Of a stretch of DNA of 52,966 bases, positions 15,574 to 24,696 are shown piece by piece (the first letter of the stretch is position 1; each line of letters begins with the position of its first letter). A program made the position numbers and the translations under genes. The stretch covers positions 1 to 52,966 of the forward strand of contig CANLIE010000022.1 of NCBI GenBank assembly GCA_947491225.1. Reading direction: 5' to 3'. Below the pieces are notes generated by a model. That model saw nothing but the letters and a program-made list of their open reading frames with translations, had not been told where the DNA came from and did no database searches. The DNA is from an uncultured Cellulophaga sp. Its GTDB lineage: Bacteria; Bacteroidota; Bacteroidia; Flavobacteriales; Flavobacteriaceae.

Positions 15574-16800
15574 ATGAAAAAATCAGTACTCCTTTTTACA
15601 GCACTATTTGTTGGCACTTTAAGTACAATGGCTGTAACTATAGAAAATACAGAAGATAAGGTTGCAGAACGCAATACTTACAGATATGATAACTCTTACA
15701 TTTTTGTTGAAGATGGTATTACGTTTTCAATCTATCCAGATGGCGAGTTTGACTTTTATATAGATAACAGGTTAAATGTAAGTGGAAGTATAAACATAGG
15801 AAGACATACTAATATCACTTTTAATACAGGATATGACTATAACCCTTATGTACAATATGATGATTACGGAGCAGTAATTCAAGTAGAAAACGTTCCTATT
15901 TATTATGATTATTATGGTAGAGTAGAACAAATTGGAAATATAGATATTAACTACAATTATGGAATGGTTTCTAGACTAGGAGGTATGCGTATTTACTATA
16001 ACCATAGAGGGTATTATGATTATCATAGAGGATATATTAATGTATATAATAGAAACTATGTGTACAGACCATTTCACAGATTCTTCATTAGACCATCAGT
16101 AGATCTTTGTTTAGTACAGCCAAGACCGTATAGAAGGTATTATAGTCCTACGAGATACACATACTATAATCCATATAGAGATAATGTAAGAAGATCATAT
16201 GTTAAGGTTGGTAAACACTATAAATATAATAAACATAACAACAGAAGAGATAAAATTTACAGAAATGACAGAAGAGTAACACAAAGAAGTAACAAAACTG
16301 TAAGGTCTAATGGCTATAGAAACAATTCTAGATCTATTACAGAAAACACTAAAAGAAAAAATAAATCTAGAGCTTATACAAGAGATAACGCTACCAAACA
16401 AAGAAGTAGCAGAACTGTTAATAATTATACTAGAAAAGGCAGTACAAGCAGATCTAAAGTTCAAAGAACCGTAAGTAGAAAAGAAGTAGCAGAAACACCA
16501 AGATCAAGAACAGTAACAAGGTCTACTACTTACAAAAAACCAAATACAAGAACTAATAATAGAACGTATAAAAAGCCTGAAACTAGAAGTGTTTCAAGAA
16601 ATACAAAGTCTGTATATAAAAGATCACAAAGTAAATCAAATAAACCTTCTAGTAGAATTACAAGTACACGTAAGACAAGTAGAACTGTTTCAAAGGCTCC
16701 TTCTAGAGGTAGTAGCTCTAAAAAAACAATGAGTAGAGTTTCATCTAGATCAGAAAGAAGTAGTTCAGGTTCAAGAAGTAAAAGAAGTACCGTAAGGTAA
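15574..16800 (+). CDS. Exported protein with extremely basic Arg/Ser/Lys-rich tail
   Basis: A 408-aa protein. The chosen Met starts a clear signal peptide (MKKSVLLFTALFVGTLSTMA). An in-frame ATG ten codons earlier would only lengthen it. The mature N-terminal half is Tyr/Asp/Asn-rich with short repeats (DGITFSIYPDGEFDFYIDN, then repeated NYNYG and YYNHRGYYDYHRGY stretches), which suggests a beta-rich envelope protein. From about residue 195 to the end the protein is low-complexity and very basic (R, S, T, K and N, for example TSRSKVQRTVSRKEV). A role in binding nucleic acid, polysaccharide or LPS is speculation. It lies behind a sigma54-like promoter and ends at a terminator. The N-terminal domain looks conserved in flavobacteria from memory, with no known function. 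Confidence 0.75.
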   Translation: MKKSVLLFTALFVGTLSTMAVTIENTEDKVAERNTYRYDNSYIFVEDGITFSIYPDGEFDFYIDNRLNVSGSINIGRHTNITFNTGYDYNPYVQYDDYGAVIQVENVPIYYDYYGRVEQIGNIDINYNYGMVSRLGGMRIYYNHRGYYDYHRGYINVYNRNYVYRPFHRFFIRPSVDLCLVQPRPYRRYYSPTRYTYYNPYRDNVRRSYVKVGKHYKYNKHNNRRDKIYRNDRRVTQRSNKTVRSNGYRNNSRSITENTKRKNKSRAYTRDNATKQRSSRTVNNYTRKGSTSRSKVQRTVSRKEVAETPRSRTVTRSTTYKKPNTRTNNRTYKKPETRSVSRNTKSVYKRSQSKSNKPSSRITSTRKTSRTVSKAPSRGSSSKKTMSRVSSRSERSSSGSRSKRSTVR

Positions 16801-16832
16801 ATTAAAGATAGTTTTTAGGTTGGTTGGTTGTT

Positions 16833-16870
16833 AAAGCCCCAGAATGATTTATTCATCTGGGGCTTTATTT
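16833..16870 (+). terminator. Intrinsic terminator after basic exported protein
   Basis: AAAGCCCCAGA/TCTGGGGCTTT hairpin with a 12-base loop, followed by ATTTATATTTT. Its tail overlaps the stop codon of the convergent flippase gene (16865). Confidence 0.85.
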
Positions 16871-18322
16871 ATATTTTAAGTAAGAAGAAAAAAGATTTGA
16901 TATATCCTTGGAAATTTTAAACTTATGCAACAAAAAAACATAGGCTAAAATCATTAATAAACTTTTTAAAATTATATTTATTATTGGGTGAAAATTAAAA
17001 TTAATAACAAAAAACACACCTCCAATTAATAGCATAAGTAATAATGCTTTTAATGTTTCTATAGTAAATGGATGTATATTAAACTTGTACTTTACATAAG
17101 TAACCTTTATAATATTAAACAATACTATGGATATGAATGTTGCCCAAGCTGCTCCGTTTAGCCCATACATAGGTATAAATATATAGTTTAAAAAAACTAC
17201 CAGAACTGCTAAAAGTACTCCCATTACCAAAACTGCCCTGTAATAATTAGAATTAAAAAGAATAGAATTGTTATTCCCTAAAAGAGAATCAAAAACCTTT
17301 GTAAGTCCAATTAAAAATACAACTGTTACTCCTCCCCTATATGCTTCGGGCATTAGTTTATATAAATCTTGAATATTCAAGATTATCAATAAGAATAAAA
17401 TTCCAGCTATTACAAAAAGTGTTAAAGAAGATTTTTTATACAACCTTTTTAATTCTAATTTATCCTTATTATTCAATAATTTTGCTGTTAACGGATATGT
17501 AATTTGATGCATAGCTCTGTAAGGGACCATTATTACTGTTGCTATAAAAACAGAAACCCCGTAGTAGGCTACATTTTCAATTGCTATATACCTATTTAGC
17601 ATAAATTTGTCTATTTCTAAAAGTATCACTGCTGCAGAACCTCCTAATATTATTAATGCACTATATTTTATAATAGAAGTATAATCCTTAGGAAGGCTAA
17701 AACTTAGTTTAGGCATTTGTGTATAAAATGCATACATCTTCATTAGAAACATACGCAAAACATAGACCCCAACTAATGCTTTTAAAAAGAAATCAACAGT
17801 TATAGAATTAAAATAGACCAATACTAATAAAATTGCAATACATAATCTACCAAAAACTTCTTTCATAAAGTTGCCAAAAACAGATTTCATATGTACTTTT
17901 ACCCAAGCATAAAACACTTCAAAATAAGCCATTGCTATGCCAATTAAAAAGATATACCAAACGTATTCTTTAACTAAGGTATTTTTTTCAGCAAGGAAAT
18001 TTCCAATTAATTCATTTGCAAAATAGCTAAAGGTTGCCAATGGCACTATAAGCACCAAGGGTAAAAATAGCATTAGGTTTAAAAAATTATCTTTATCCTT
18101 TTTTTCTTTATAACTACTATAAAACTTTACCAAGGTATTTTGCACACCAAAAGTTAGTATTGGCATTAACAAGGCAGCAGTTGCCAATATTACCATTACT
18201 AGCCCATAATATTCCTCAGTCAAAAAGTTAGTGTATAGAAAAAGGGTGTTAATGGCTCCAACTCCAAAACCGATAAAAGTAATTATCGTATTTTTAAATG
18301 TTTGTTTTAGTACTATACCCAT
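16865..18322 (-). CDS. Polysaccharide flippase (Wzx/MATE-type, MviN-like fold)
   Basis: A 485-aa integral membrane protein with about 12-14 hydrophobic helices, beginning FKNTIITFIGFGVGAINTLF, the usual start of oligosaccharide flippases. Such proteins move lipid-linked glycan precursors across the inner membrane. Its 5' end overlaps the 3' end of the upstream glycosyltransferase gene by 29 bases, so the two are translated from one transcript. It is the last gene of the DUF4834-YfhO-GT-flippase unit. The substrate is unknown and no polymerase or ligase gene is nearby. Confidence 0.88.
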   Translation of the reverse strand: MGIVLKQTFKNTIITFIGFGVGAINTLFLYTNFLTEEYYGLVMVILATAALLMPILTFGVQNTLVKFYSSYKEKKDKDNFLNLMLFLPLVLIVPLATFSYFANELIGNFLAEKNTLVKEYVWYIFLIGIAMAYFEVFYAWVKVHMKSVFGNFMKEVFGRLCIAILLVLVYFNSITVDFFLKALVGVYVLRMFLMKMYAFYTQMPKLSFSLPKDYTSIIKYSALIILGGSAAVILLEIDKFMLNRYIAIENVAYYGVSVFIATVIMVPYRAMHQITYPLTAKLLNNKDKLELKRLYKKSSLTLFVIAGILFLLIILNIQDLYKLMPEAYRGGVTVVFLIGLTKVFDSLLGNNNSILFNSNYYRAVLVMGVLLAVLVVFLNYIFIPMYGLNGAAWATFISIVLFNIIKVTYVKYKFNIHPFTIETLKALLLMLLIGGVFFVINFNFHPIINIILKSLLMILAYVFLLHKFKISKDISNLFSSYLKYK

Positions 18323-19592
18323 ATAAATGTGCTGCCAATTTAGCTGTGAGTTCTTTTCTACTATAGTTAGAAATGTTTATTGACTCTGTTTTTAGATTAT
18401 TCTCTTGGTACTTTGTAAACCATTCTAAAAGTAAACTTTTTAAGTTAGAATTATCTGAATAATTAAACACAACACCTGTATTAGTCTCTTCTATTATGCT
18501 TTTAACTTCCCAATTATTGGGACCTATTGCTAAAATTGGTCTTTTTGCTCGCATATATTCAAACAACTTACCTGCAATGATTCCAACAGTATCTGGTGAA
18601 TCTATTTCCGAAAGCAATAATACTTGTGATTTTTCTTGATATTCCAATGCTTCATTATGAGAAACATACCCTATTAAATTTATATACGACTTTAATCCGT
18701 ATTCATAAATTGATTTCAATACATCATCACTAATCACTCCAATAAATTGAAGCTTCAAGTTCTTTTTAAAAGATTTATTCTCTTCAACAAGTTCAGATAA
18801 TGCCTTCCATAAATTAACAGGGTTTCTACCAGTTAGTAATGATCCAATATGAGAAATGGTAAACTCATCATCTAAATCTTTGTTACTAGAAATATCTCCA
18901 TCATACCCATTTGTAATAACTTTTATAGGCTGTTTAGTAATATGAGAAAATTCTTTTTTGGTTGTTTCACTTGTAACTATAATACTATCAGCTCTACTTA
19001 AAACCAAATGCTCTAAATCTTTATGCTTTTTTTTAGAAGATATGCTTAATCTTAATTTCTTATGATAGCCAATAGAAGTCCAAGGATCCCTAAAATCTGC
19101 AACCCAATTCACATTATGTTTTTGCTTAAGTTTTAAACCTATTAAATGAACACTATGTGGTGGCCCTGTAGTAATTATTGTATTTATACCTTCTTTTTTA
19201 AGTACATTAGTTAAAAAAGAAACTGATGGATTAACCCAATTCTTACGTGCATCTGGGATAAAAAAATTACCCCGAATCCATAACAAAGTTTTTTCAATTA
19301 AGGATTGATTTTTATCTTGAATGATTCCTGAGCTAATTTGTCTAGTTTTATTTTTAGATAAAAAATTAGCCCATCTATATGGTTCAGTAATCTTATGCTT
19401 GTATATCTTTATATCATTAGAAATTTCTTTAACAAAAGACTTATCAATAATTGAATAATTAGGATTTTTAGGAATATAAACAACCGGTTCTATTTTATAT
19501 TCTGTAAGGTATTTCACAAATTTTAACCACCGTTGCACACCTGGACCACCAGAAGGAGGCCAATAGTATGTTATAATAAGGACTTTTTGCAT
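18294..19592 (-). CDS. Glycosyltransferase, GT4-type (GT-B fold)
   Basis: A 432-aa protein. The N-terminal half starts VLIITYYWPPSGGPGVQRWLK with the Gly-rich acceptor-side loop of GT-B enzymes. TTGPPHSVHLIGL and VNWVADFRDPW follow. The C-terminal half holds the donor site (FTISHIGSLLTGRNP, then YVSHNEALEYQEKSQVLLL and GIIAGKLFEYMRAKRPILA, with the E of KLFEYM as the usual donor-contact Glu). It probably acts at the cytoplasmic membrane face. It shares one base with the end of yfhO-like (19592) and overlaps the flippase by 29 bases. Sugar and acceptor are unknown. Confidence 0.87.
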   Translation of the reverse strand: MQKVLIITYYWPPSGGPGVQRWLKFVKYLTEYKIEPVVYIPKNPNYSIIDKSFVKEISNDIKIYKHKITEPYRWANFLSKNKTRQISSGIIQDKNQSLIEKTLLWIRGNFFIPDARKNWVNPSVSFLTNVLKKEGINTIITTGPPHSVHLIGLKLKQKHNVNWVADFRDPWTSIGYHKKLRLSISSKKKHKDLEHLVLSRADSIIVTSETTKKEFSHITKQPIKVITNGYDGDISSNKDLDDEFTISHIGSLLTGRNPVNLWKALSELVEENKSFKKNLKLQFIGVISDDVLKSIYEYGLKSYINLIGYVSHNEALEYQEKSQVLLLSEIDSPDTVGIIAGKLFEYMRAKRPILAIGPNNWEVKSIIEETNTGVVFNYSDNSNLKSLLLEWFTKYQENNLKTESINISNYSRKELTAKLAAHLYGYSTKTNI

Positions 19593-22027
19593 TACTTTTT
19601 TTCCTTTTTACTTGATCTGGTATAAGAGAAATAAATTCCACCTAGAGCGATGATTGCTAAAGCTATACAACTTCCTAATGCAATTTTACTTCCTGTTTCT
19701 ACAACTTCTGGTTCAAACTTAAACTCAATTGTATGATTTCCAGAAGGAATTTTCAAGGCTCTTAAAGTATAATTTACTTTAAAATGAGGAGTTATTTTTC
19801 CATCAATGTAAGCATTCCATCCATATTTATAATACATTTCAGAAAATACGGCTACTGCATCTTTAGATGTGGATGATATATATGTTAAGTGATTAGGTTT
19901 ATACGTTTTTAAATATATTTTTGCTGTGGAATCCTTTTCAAAATTAAAATTAGAAATATCTGAAAAATAAGAAGTGTTAACTACTGCCTCAGTTTTAACA
20001 TCTAAGCTATCTAATGCTTTTATTTCTTCATTAGCATTTTTTACTTCTATTAACTTGGTTACAAACCATGCATTTCCGTTTGCATTAGGATTAGTAGCTG
20101 GATAATTTCTACCCTCCGCATCTTGCTGAATTACATATTTAACATTAAGCATATCTAATACCTTAGTATTACCCTTATAAATATGAAAATCAAATAAATC
20201 TTGCATTGCTGCAGGCTTAGCTGCATGATATCCTCCTATTGAATTATGGTAATAAGATGTACTTGCTCCATTTAAGCCCTCAGAAGGATCATAAACCCTA
20301 AAGACTCCATTATCTTTTTCTATTTGTTTATTTATATTTGTTCTCTGAAATGGCACTTCCATTTGTCTTGTTCTTACAAAATCATCTTCATTTACATATC
20401 TTCTATCTACACCCACCAAATCCAATAGTATTAATATACCAAGTATTACAACAAAAATGTTTTTATTAATTTTCTCTTTTATAAAAAACCAAATAATAAT
20501 AGCCGTTAATAAAATATAAATTAAAGAACGAATAATATCACTTGTATAAACTGCTTGACGATCTAGCTTAATCATAGTTAAAACTTCATCTCCAAAATAC
20601 TTTCTATAAGTATCATCGTTTAGAGCATCAAAACCAAACATACCTTTAGCTAAAAATAAAGCTACACAAACACCACCTACAATAGCAAAACTTAATTTTA
20701 AATATTGAATACTTTTTTGATTATCAGTATTCTTTTTAAACAATTTCATTACTGCTAAAATTGCCAAAATTGGAATACATAATTCTAAGATTACTTGTAT
20801 AGATGATACTGCCCTGAACTTATCATACAACGGAAAATAATCTATCATAAAATCTGTTAGAATACTAAAGTTTTTCCCCCAAGAAAGTACCAGTGACATA
20901 ATAACACCACCCAGTAACCACCATTTTGCTTTATCTTTAATTATAAATAAACCAAACACAAATAAGAAAAATAAAATTGCACCTACGTAAGCAGAACCAG
21001 CAACCCCTGGTTGATCGCCCCAATACAATGGTAAACTACTTGTAAATTCCAGAGCTTTTGAACTGGGTAATCCCTTATTAGTTAAATAATTATATGTTTT
21101 AGAATCTTTTCCTAAATTTTCTGCATTGGAACCTCCAAATAACCTAGGCACAAAAATATTCATAGATTCTGCAATACCATAACTATATTGTGTAATGTAT
21201 TCTTTGTCTAGCCCTCCTGTATTTTCTCTTTCAGAACCGTCAGGATTAATCGTAAGATTAGATTTTCCACGTGTACTCCAATCTGAATATTCCTTAGTTG
21301 CCATTAAACTTGTAGCATTTGTTGCTATACCAAGTAAAACGGCTATAACTAAAATTCCAACAGAAGTAAAATAATGCTTAATCTTTTTCTTCTGTATTGC
21401 ATCAATTAAATATACTGCTCCTATAATTAAAACCAAAAGCATAAAATAATAGGTCATCTGGTAATGATTTGCATTTACTTCTAAAGCCATAGCAATTGCT
21501 GAAAGTAAAAAACCTAAAATATATTTTTTCCTAAATGTTAGTATAATACCTCCTAAAAGCATTGGCAAATAACCCAATGCGTGTGCTTTGGCATTATGAC
21601 CAACTCCTAAAATAATAATTAAATAAGTAGAAAACCCAAAGGCTAAAGCTCCAACAACAGCTAGCCTATAATCTACCTTTAAACAACATAAAAGAATATA
21701 AAAACCAAGAAAGTATAGAAATAAATAATCTGCAGGTCTTGGCAAAAACCGAATTAATTTATCTATTTTTTTTATATAATTATGCGGATAATTTGCTCCT
21801 AATTGATACGTTGGCATCCCTCCAAAAGCACTATTTGTCCAGTACGGCTCTTGATTTGTTTTTGCTCTAAAATCATTTTGCTCTTTAGCCATACCTGTAT
21901 ATTGAGCAATATCTGATTGATATATTTTTTTTCCCTCTAATACGGGATTAAAATATACTAAAGCCGCAACTACAAATATTGTAAGAACAAAAAAGTGAGT
22001 TATAATAAATTTTAGATTTGTTTTCAT
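19592..22027 (-). CDS. YfhO family membrane protein (GT-C-like)
   Basis: An 811-aa protein with about a dozen membrane helices in its first two thirds, then a large extracytoplasmic domain and a last helix at about 782-802. Near the N-terminus lies QSDIAQYTGMAKEQNDFR, with the Asp-containing first loop typical of GT-C glycosyltransferases. YfhO of Bacillus glycosylates lipoteichoic acid using an undecaprenyl-linked sugar. In Bacteroidota the acceptor is not known. The C-terminal region (PSGNHTIEFKFEP) is beta-rich. It lies 19 bases downstream of the DUF4834 gene and overlaps the GT gene by one base. Confidence 0.88.
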   Translation of the reverse strand: MKTNLKFIITHFFVLTIFVVAALVYFNPVLEGKKIYQSDIAQYTGMAKEQNDFRAKTNQEPYWTNSAFGGMPTYQLGANYPHNYIKKIDKLIRFLPRPADYLFLYFLGFYILLCCLKVDYRLAVVGALAFGFSTYLIIILGVGHNAKAHALGYLPMLLGGIILTFRKKYILGFLLSAIAMALEVNANHYQMTYYFMLLVLIIGAVYLIDAIQKKKIKHYFTSVGILVIAVLLGIATNATSLMATKEYSDWSTRGKSNLTINPDGSERENTGGLDKEYITQYSYGIAESMNIFVPRLFGGSNAENLGKDSKTYNYLTNKGLPSSKALEFTSSLPLYWGDQPGVAGSAYVGAILFFLFVFGLFIIKDKAKWWLLGGVIMSLVLSWGKNFSILTDFMIDYFPLYDKFRAVSSIQVILELCIPILAILAVMKLFKKNTDNQKSIQYLKLSFAIVGGVCVALFLAKGMFGFDALNDDTYRKYFGDEVLTMIKLDRQAVYTSDIIRSLIYILLTAIIIWFFIKEKINKNIFVVILGILILLDLVGVDRRYVNEDDFVRTRQMEVPFQRTNINKQIEKDNGVFRVYDPSEGLNGASTSYYHNSIGGYHAAKPAAMQDLFDFHIYKGNTKVLDMLNVKYVIQQDAEGRNYPATNPNANGNAWFVTKLIEVKNANEEIKALDSLDVKTEAVVNTSYFSDISNFNFEKDSTAKIYLKTYKPNHLTYISSTSKDAVAVFSEMYYKYGWNAYIDGKITPHFKVNYTLRALKIPSGNHTIEFKFEPEVVETGSKIALGSCIALAIIALGGIYFSYTRSSKKEKK

Positions 22028-22046
22028 TGACTGGTTTTAAACTATA

Positions 22047-22310
22047 TTATTCCACCTCTTCAAAATCTATGTATTCTCCCACTTTTTTTGATGGGTTTGA
22101 TTTTAAATTGATTTTTCCTTTTTTGTAGCTCTTATCTCTATCTACAGTATTATCAGAATTTTGACTTGAAAAATCATTCATTTTTCTCTTAAAATGATCT
22201 TCTGCTTTTCTTGCCACATAATTAATTATTTTGGGAGCAAATAACCGTACCATATATTTTATAAGGTAATAAAGACCAATAATTACCAGAATACCAATTA
22301 AAAAATCCAT
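22047..22310 (-). CDS. DUF4834 family small membrane protein
   Basis: An 87-aa protein with one N-terminal membrane helix (FLIGILVIIGLYYLIKYMVRL), a basic middle (RKAEDHFKRKMND) and a C-terminal tail ending VGEYIDFEEVE. This layout matches the DUF4834 family that precedes YfhO in flavobacteria. It is the first gene of the glycan operon. A TATTTTTG box on the minus strand about 25 bases upstream (forward 22333-22340) fits a -7 element. The function is unknown. Confidence 0.78.
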   Translation of the reverse strand: MDFLIGILVIIGLYYLIKYMVRLFAPKIINYVARKAEDHFKRKMNDFSSQNSDNTVDRDKSYKKGKINLKSNPSKKVGEYIDFEEVE

Positions 22311-22413
22311 AATTGTTTTAAAAATTTATATCAAAAATACAATTCTACCGTTGTATATAAAGGGTAATTCTCTTAAAATAATAATAAAAGTTTTTTTAGA
22401 TAATCTTATGCAT

Positions 22414-23436
22414 ATGAAAAAAATAAAATTAATATTCTTTTATCTTTTAGGATTACTGCCTTTTGTGGCTAGTTCTCAATATACAGACGTAATAAATTCT
22501 AATAGACCAGGACAATCTGTGAGTGCTTATGCCATTGGTACAAATGTACTACAATCTGAGTTTGGATTATCTTACGAAAAACAAAATCATAATGTATTAA
22601 ATACAAATTCTAAATTCATTGGAATAGACTTATCACTTAGGTATGGATTATTGCTTGAAGAATTGGAACTAATTTATGATGGTATTTATGTAAATGAAAA
22701 TAAGTCATTTTTAAACGAAGGGTTATTAGACGAAAAATATGCTGATTTTAAAAGAAATAGAATTGGACTAAAATATTTAATTTATGATCCTTATAAAAAC
22801 TCTGAAAATAACAAACCAAATTTATATAGCTGGAAAGCTAATAATAAATTTCAGCTTAAAAACTTAATTCCAGCAATATCTGTATATGCTGGTGCAAACT
22901 TTATCTTGGGTGACAATCCATATTACCCAAATTACGCATCTATATCTCCTCGTGTTATGATTGCTACACAAAGTAGATTATCTCCTAAATTTGTTTTAAT
23001 TACAAACATTACATACGATAGAATAGGCACTGATTTTGCTGAGTGGAGTTATATTATATCATTATCTCACGCCTTTAAAAATCCTAAGTGGAGTATTTTT
23101 GCAGAAAACCAAGGTATAAAAAGTGACAGATATACCGATTTTATTTTTAGAGGTGGTGCTGCACATCTTTTAGGAGACAACATACAAATAGATGTTCATT
23201 TAGGAGCAAATGTAAAAGATACACCTACTCGTCTTTTTGTAGCTGCTGGTTTTTCTTATAGACTAGATATGCATAAGGATAAGGTAATTGCTATTGAAGA
23301 CCAAAATGCTAGTAGTAAAGGCGGGAAAATCAGAAAAAAAGATTTAAAAAAAGCCCGTAAACAAGCTAAAAACAAACTCAAAAAAAAGAAAAAGTCTAAA
23401 AAAAAGAAAAAAGACGATAACGTTATCGAATTTTAA
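22414..23436 (+). CDS. Outer-membrane transporter-like beta-barrel protein (MetA-pathway type)
   Basis: A 340-aa protein. The start chosen is the third in-frame Met, which begins a signal peptide (MKKIKLIFFYLLGLLPFVASSQ). The mature part is a predicted small barrel (TDVINSNRPGQSVSAYAIG, LSLRYGLL, ending VAAGFSYRLDM), similar to the putative MetA-pathway outer-membrane family (PF13557). The C-terminal 50 residues are strongly Lys-rich (KKARKQAKNKLKKKKKSKKK) and end DDNVIEF, which is unusual for a barrel. The tail may face the periplasm or lie outside the barrel. It is divergent from the DUF4834/YfhO operon. Confidence 0.72.
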   Translation: MKKIKLIFFYLLGLLPFVASSQYTDVINSNRPGQSVSAYAIGTNVLQSEFGLSYEKQNHNVLNTNSKFIGIDLSLRYGLLLEELELIYDGIYVNENKSFLNEGLLDEKYADFKRNRIGLKYLIYDPYKNSENNKPNLYSWKANNKFQLKNLIPAISVYAGANFILGDNPYYPNYASISPRVMIATQSRLSPKFVLITNITYDRIGTDFAEWSYIISLSHAFKNPKWSIFAENQGIKSDRYTDFIFRGGAAHLLGDNIQIDVHLGANVKDTPTRLFVAAGFSYRLDMHKDKVIAIEDQNASSKGGKIRKKDLKKARKQAKNKLKKKKKSKKKKKDDNVIEF

Positions 23437-23511
23437 TATAAACTTTTAAACCATATGTTTTAACATATAGTTTAATATTCCTAATATTGAACTTGTATAA
23501 ATTATTAGGAT

Positions 23512-24633
23512 ATGATTCGTATTGAAGAAGTCACAACAAAGGCTGGTTTAAAAAAATTTGTAAATTTTCCATTCACTATATATAAAGATTCTCCTTATTG
23601 GGTTCCTCCAATAATTAGTGATGAATTAGATTCTTTTGACAAAGAAAAAAATCCAATTTTTAAAGATGCAGATGCTTGGTTTTTTCTTGCTTATAAAAAT
23701 GATAAAATAGTAGGCAGACTAGTAGCCATAATTAATTGGATAGAAGTCAAAGAACAAAAAGTTAAAAAAATTAGATTTGGTTGGTTTGACTTCATTGATG
23801 ATTTAAAAGTATCTAAAGCCTTACTAAAAAAAGTAGAGAAGAAAGGAAAAGAGAATGGATTAGATTATATGGAAGGTCCTGTTGGTTTTTCTAATTTAGA
23901 TAAAGTAGGTGTAGTAACAGAAGGTTATGAACACATTGGTAATATGGTAACTTGGTACAACAAACCTTATTATGTTAATCATTATGAGCAATTAAATTTT
24001 AAAAAAGAAAAAGAATATTTAGAAAATAAATTTCCGTTTGCAAATGTAAAGCCAGAGTTTTTTTCAAGAATTCAAAAATTAATTAAAAAAAGATATCAGT
24101 TAAGAAATCTCAATTTTAGCAAAACTAAAGATGTTATGCCAATGGCAGATAAAATGTTTGATCTTTTTAATGACTCTTACGCATCTCTTTCTTCATTTGT
24201 TCCTATAAATGATATTCAAAAGGAGCATTTTAAAAAAAAATACATTAGTTTCATTAATCCAGAATATATAAAGTTTGTAGTTGACAAAAATGATACTCTA
24301 GTTGCTTTTTCTATTGTAATGCCATCATTCTCTAAAGCATTACAAAAAGCAAAAGGTAAGTTATTTCCTTTTGGAGCCTATCATCTATTAAAAGCAAAAA
24401 AGAATAGTAAGGATGTTATTTTTTATTTAATAGGTGTACATCCTGAATATCAAAACAAAGGAGTTACTGCTATCTTATTTTATGAGTATTATAAAACATT
24501 TAAAGAAAAAAACATAGAAAATTGTATTAGGACTCCTGAACTTGAAGAAAATACAGCCATAAGGCAACTTTGGAAAAATTTTGATCCTGTAACTTTTAGA
24601 AGGCGTAGAACATATCGTAAGAACTTAAAATAG
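23512..24633 (+). CDS. GNAT-family N-acetyltransferase-like protein
   Basis: A 373-aa cytoplasmic protein. The N-terminal 180 residues (FVNFPFTIYKDSPYWVPPII, DAWFFLAYKNDKIVGRLVAI) and the C-terminal 190 residues form two GNAT-like halves. The acetyl-CoA pyrophosphate loop is in LIGVHPEYQNKGVTAILFYE (Q/G-x-x-G type), near residues 305-325. The length is about twice that of a single GNAT domain, so a tandem arrangement is likely. The substrate is unknown. It is monocistronic and ends at the bidirectional terminator at 24646. Confidence 0.78.
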   Translation: MIRIEEVTTKAGLKKFVNFPFTIYKDSPYWVPPIISDELDSFDKEKNPIFKDADAWFFLAYKNDKIVGRLVAIINWIEVKEQKVKKIRFGWFDFIDDLKVSKALLKKVEKKGKENGLDYMEGPVGFSNLDKVGVVTEGYEHIGNMVTWYNKPYYVNHYEQLNFKKEKEYLENKFPFANVKPEFFSRIQKLIKKRYQLRNLNFSKTKDVMPMADKMFDLFNDSYASLSSFVPINDIQKEHFKKKYISFINPEYIKFVVDKNDTLVAFSIVMPSFSKALQKAKGKLFPFGAYHLLKAKKNSKDVIFYLIGVHPEYQNKGVTAILFYEYYKTFKEKNIENCIRTPELEENTAIRQLWKNFDPVTFRRRRTYRKNLK

Positions 24634-24645
24634 TTTACAAAAAGT

Positions 24646-24675
24646 AAAAAACCAAGCAATATGCTTGGTTTTTTA
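24646..24675. terminator. Bidirectional terminator between convergent genes
   Basis: AAAAACCAAGCA/TGCTTGGTTTTTT hairpin with A and T tracts on both sides. It serves the GNAT gene (+) and the alpha-oxoamine synthase gene (-). Confidence 0.88.
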
Positions 24676-24696
24676 TTATATTTAAAATAATATAAA

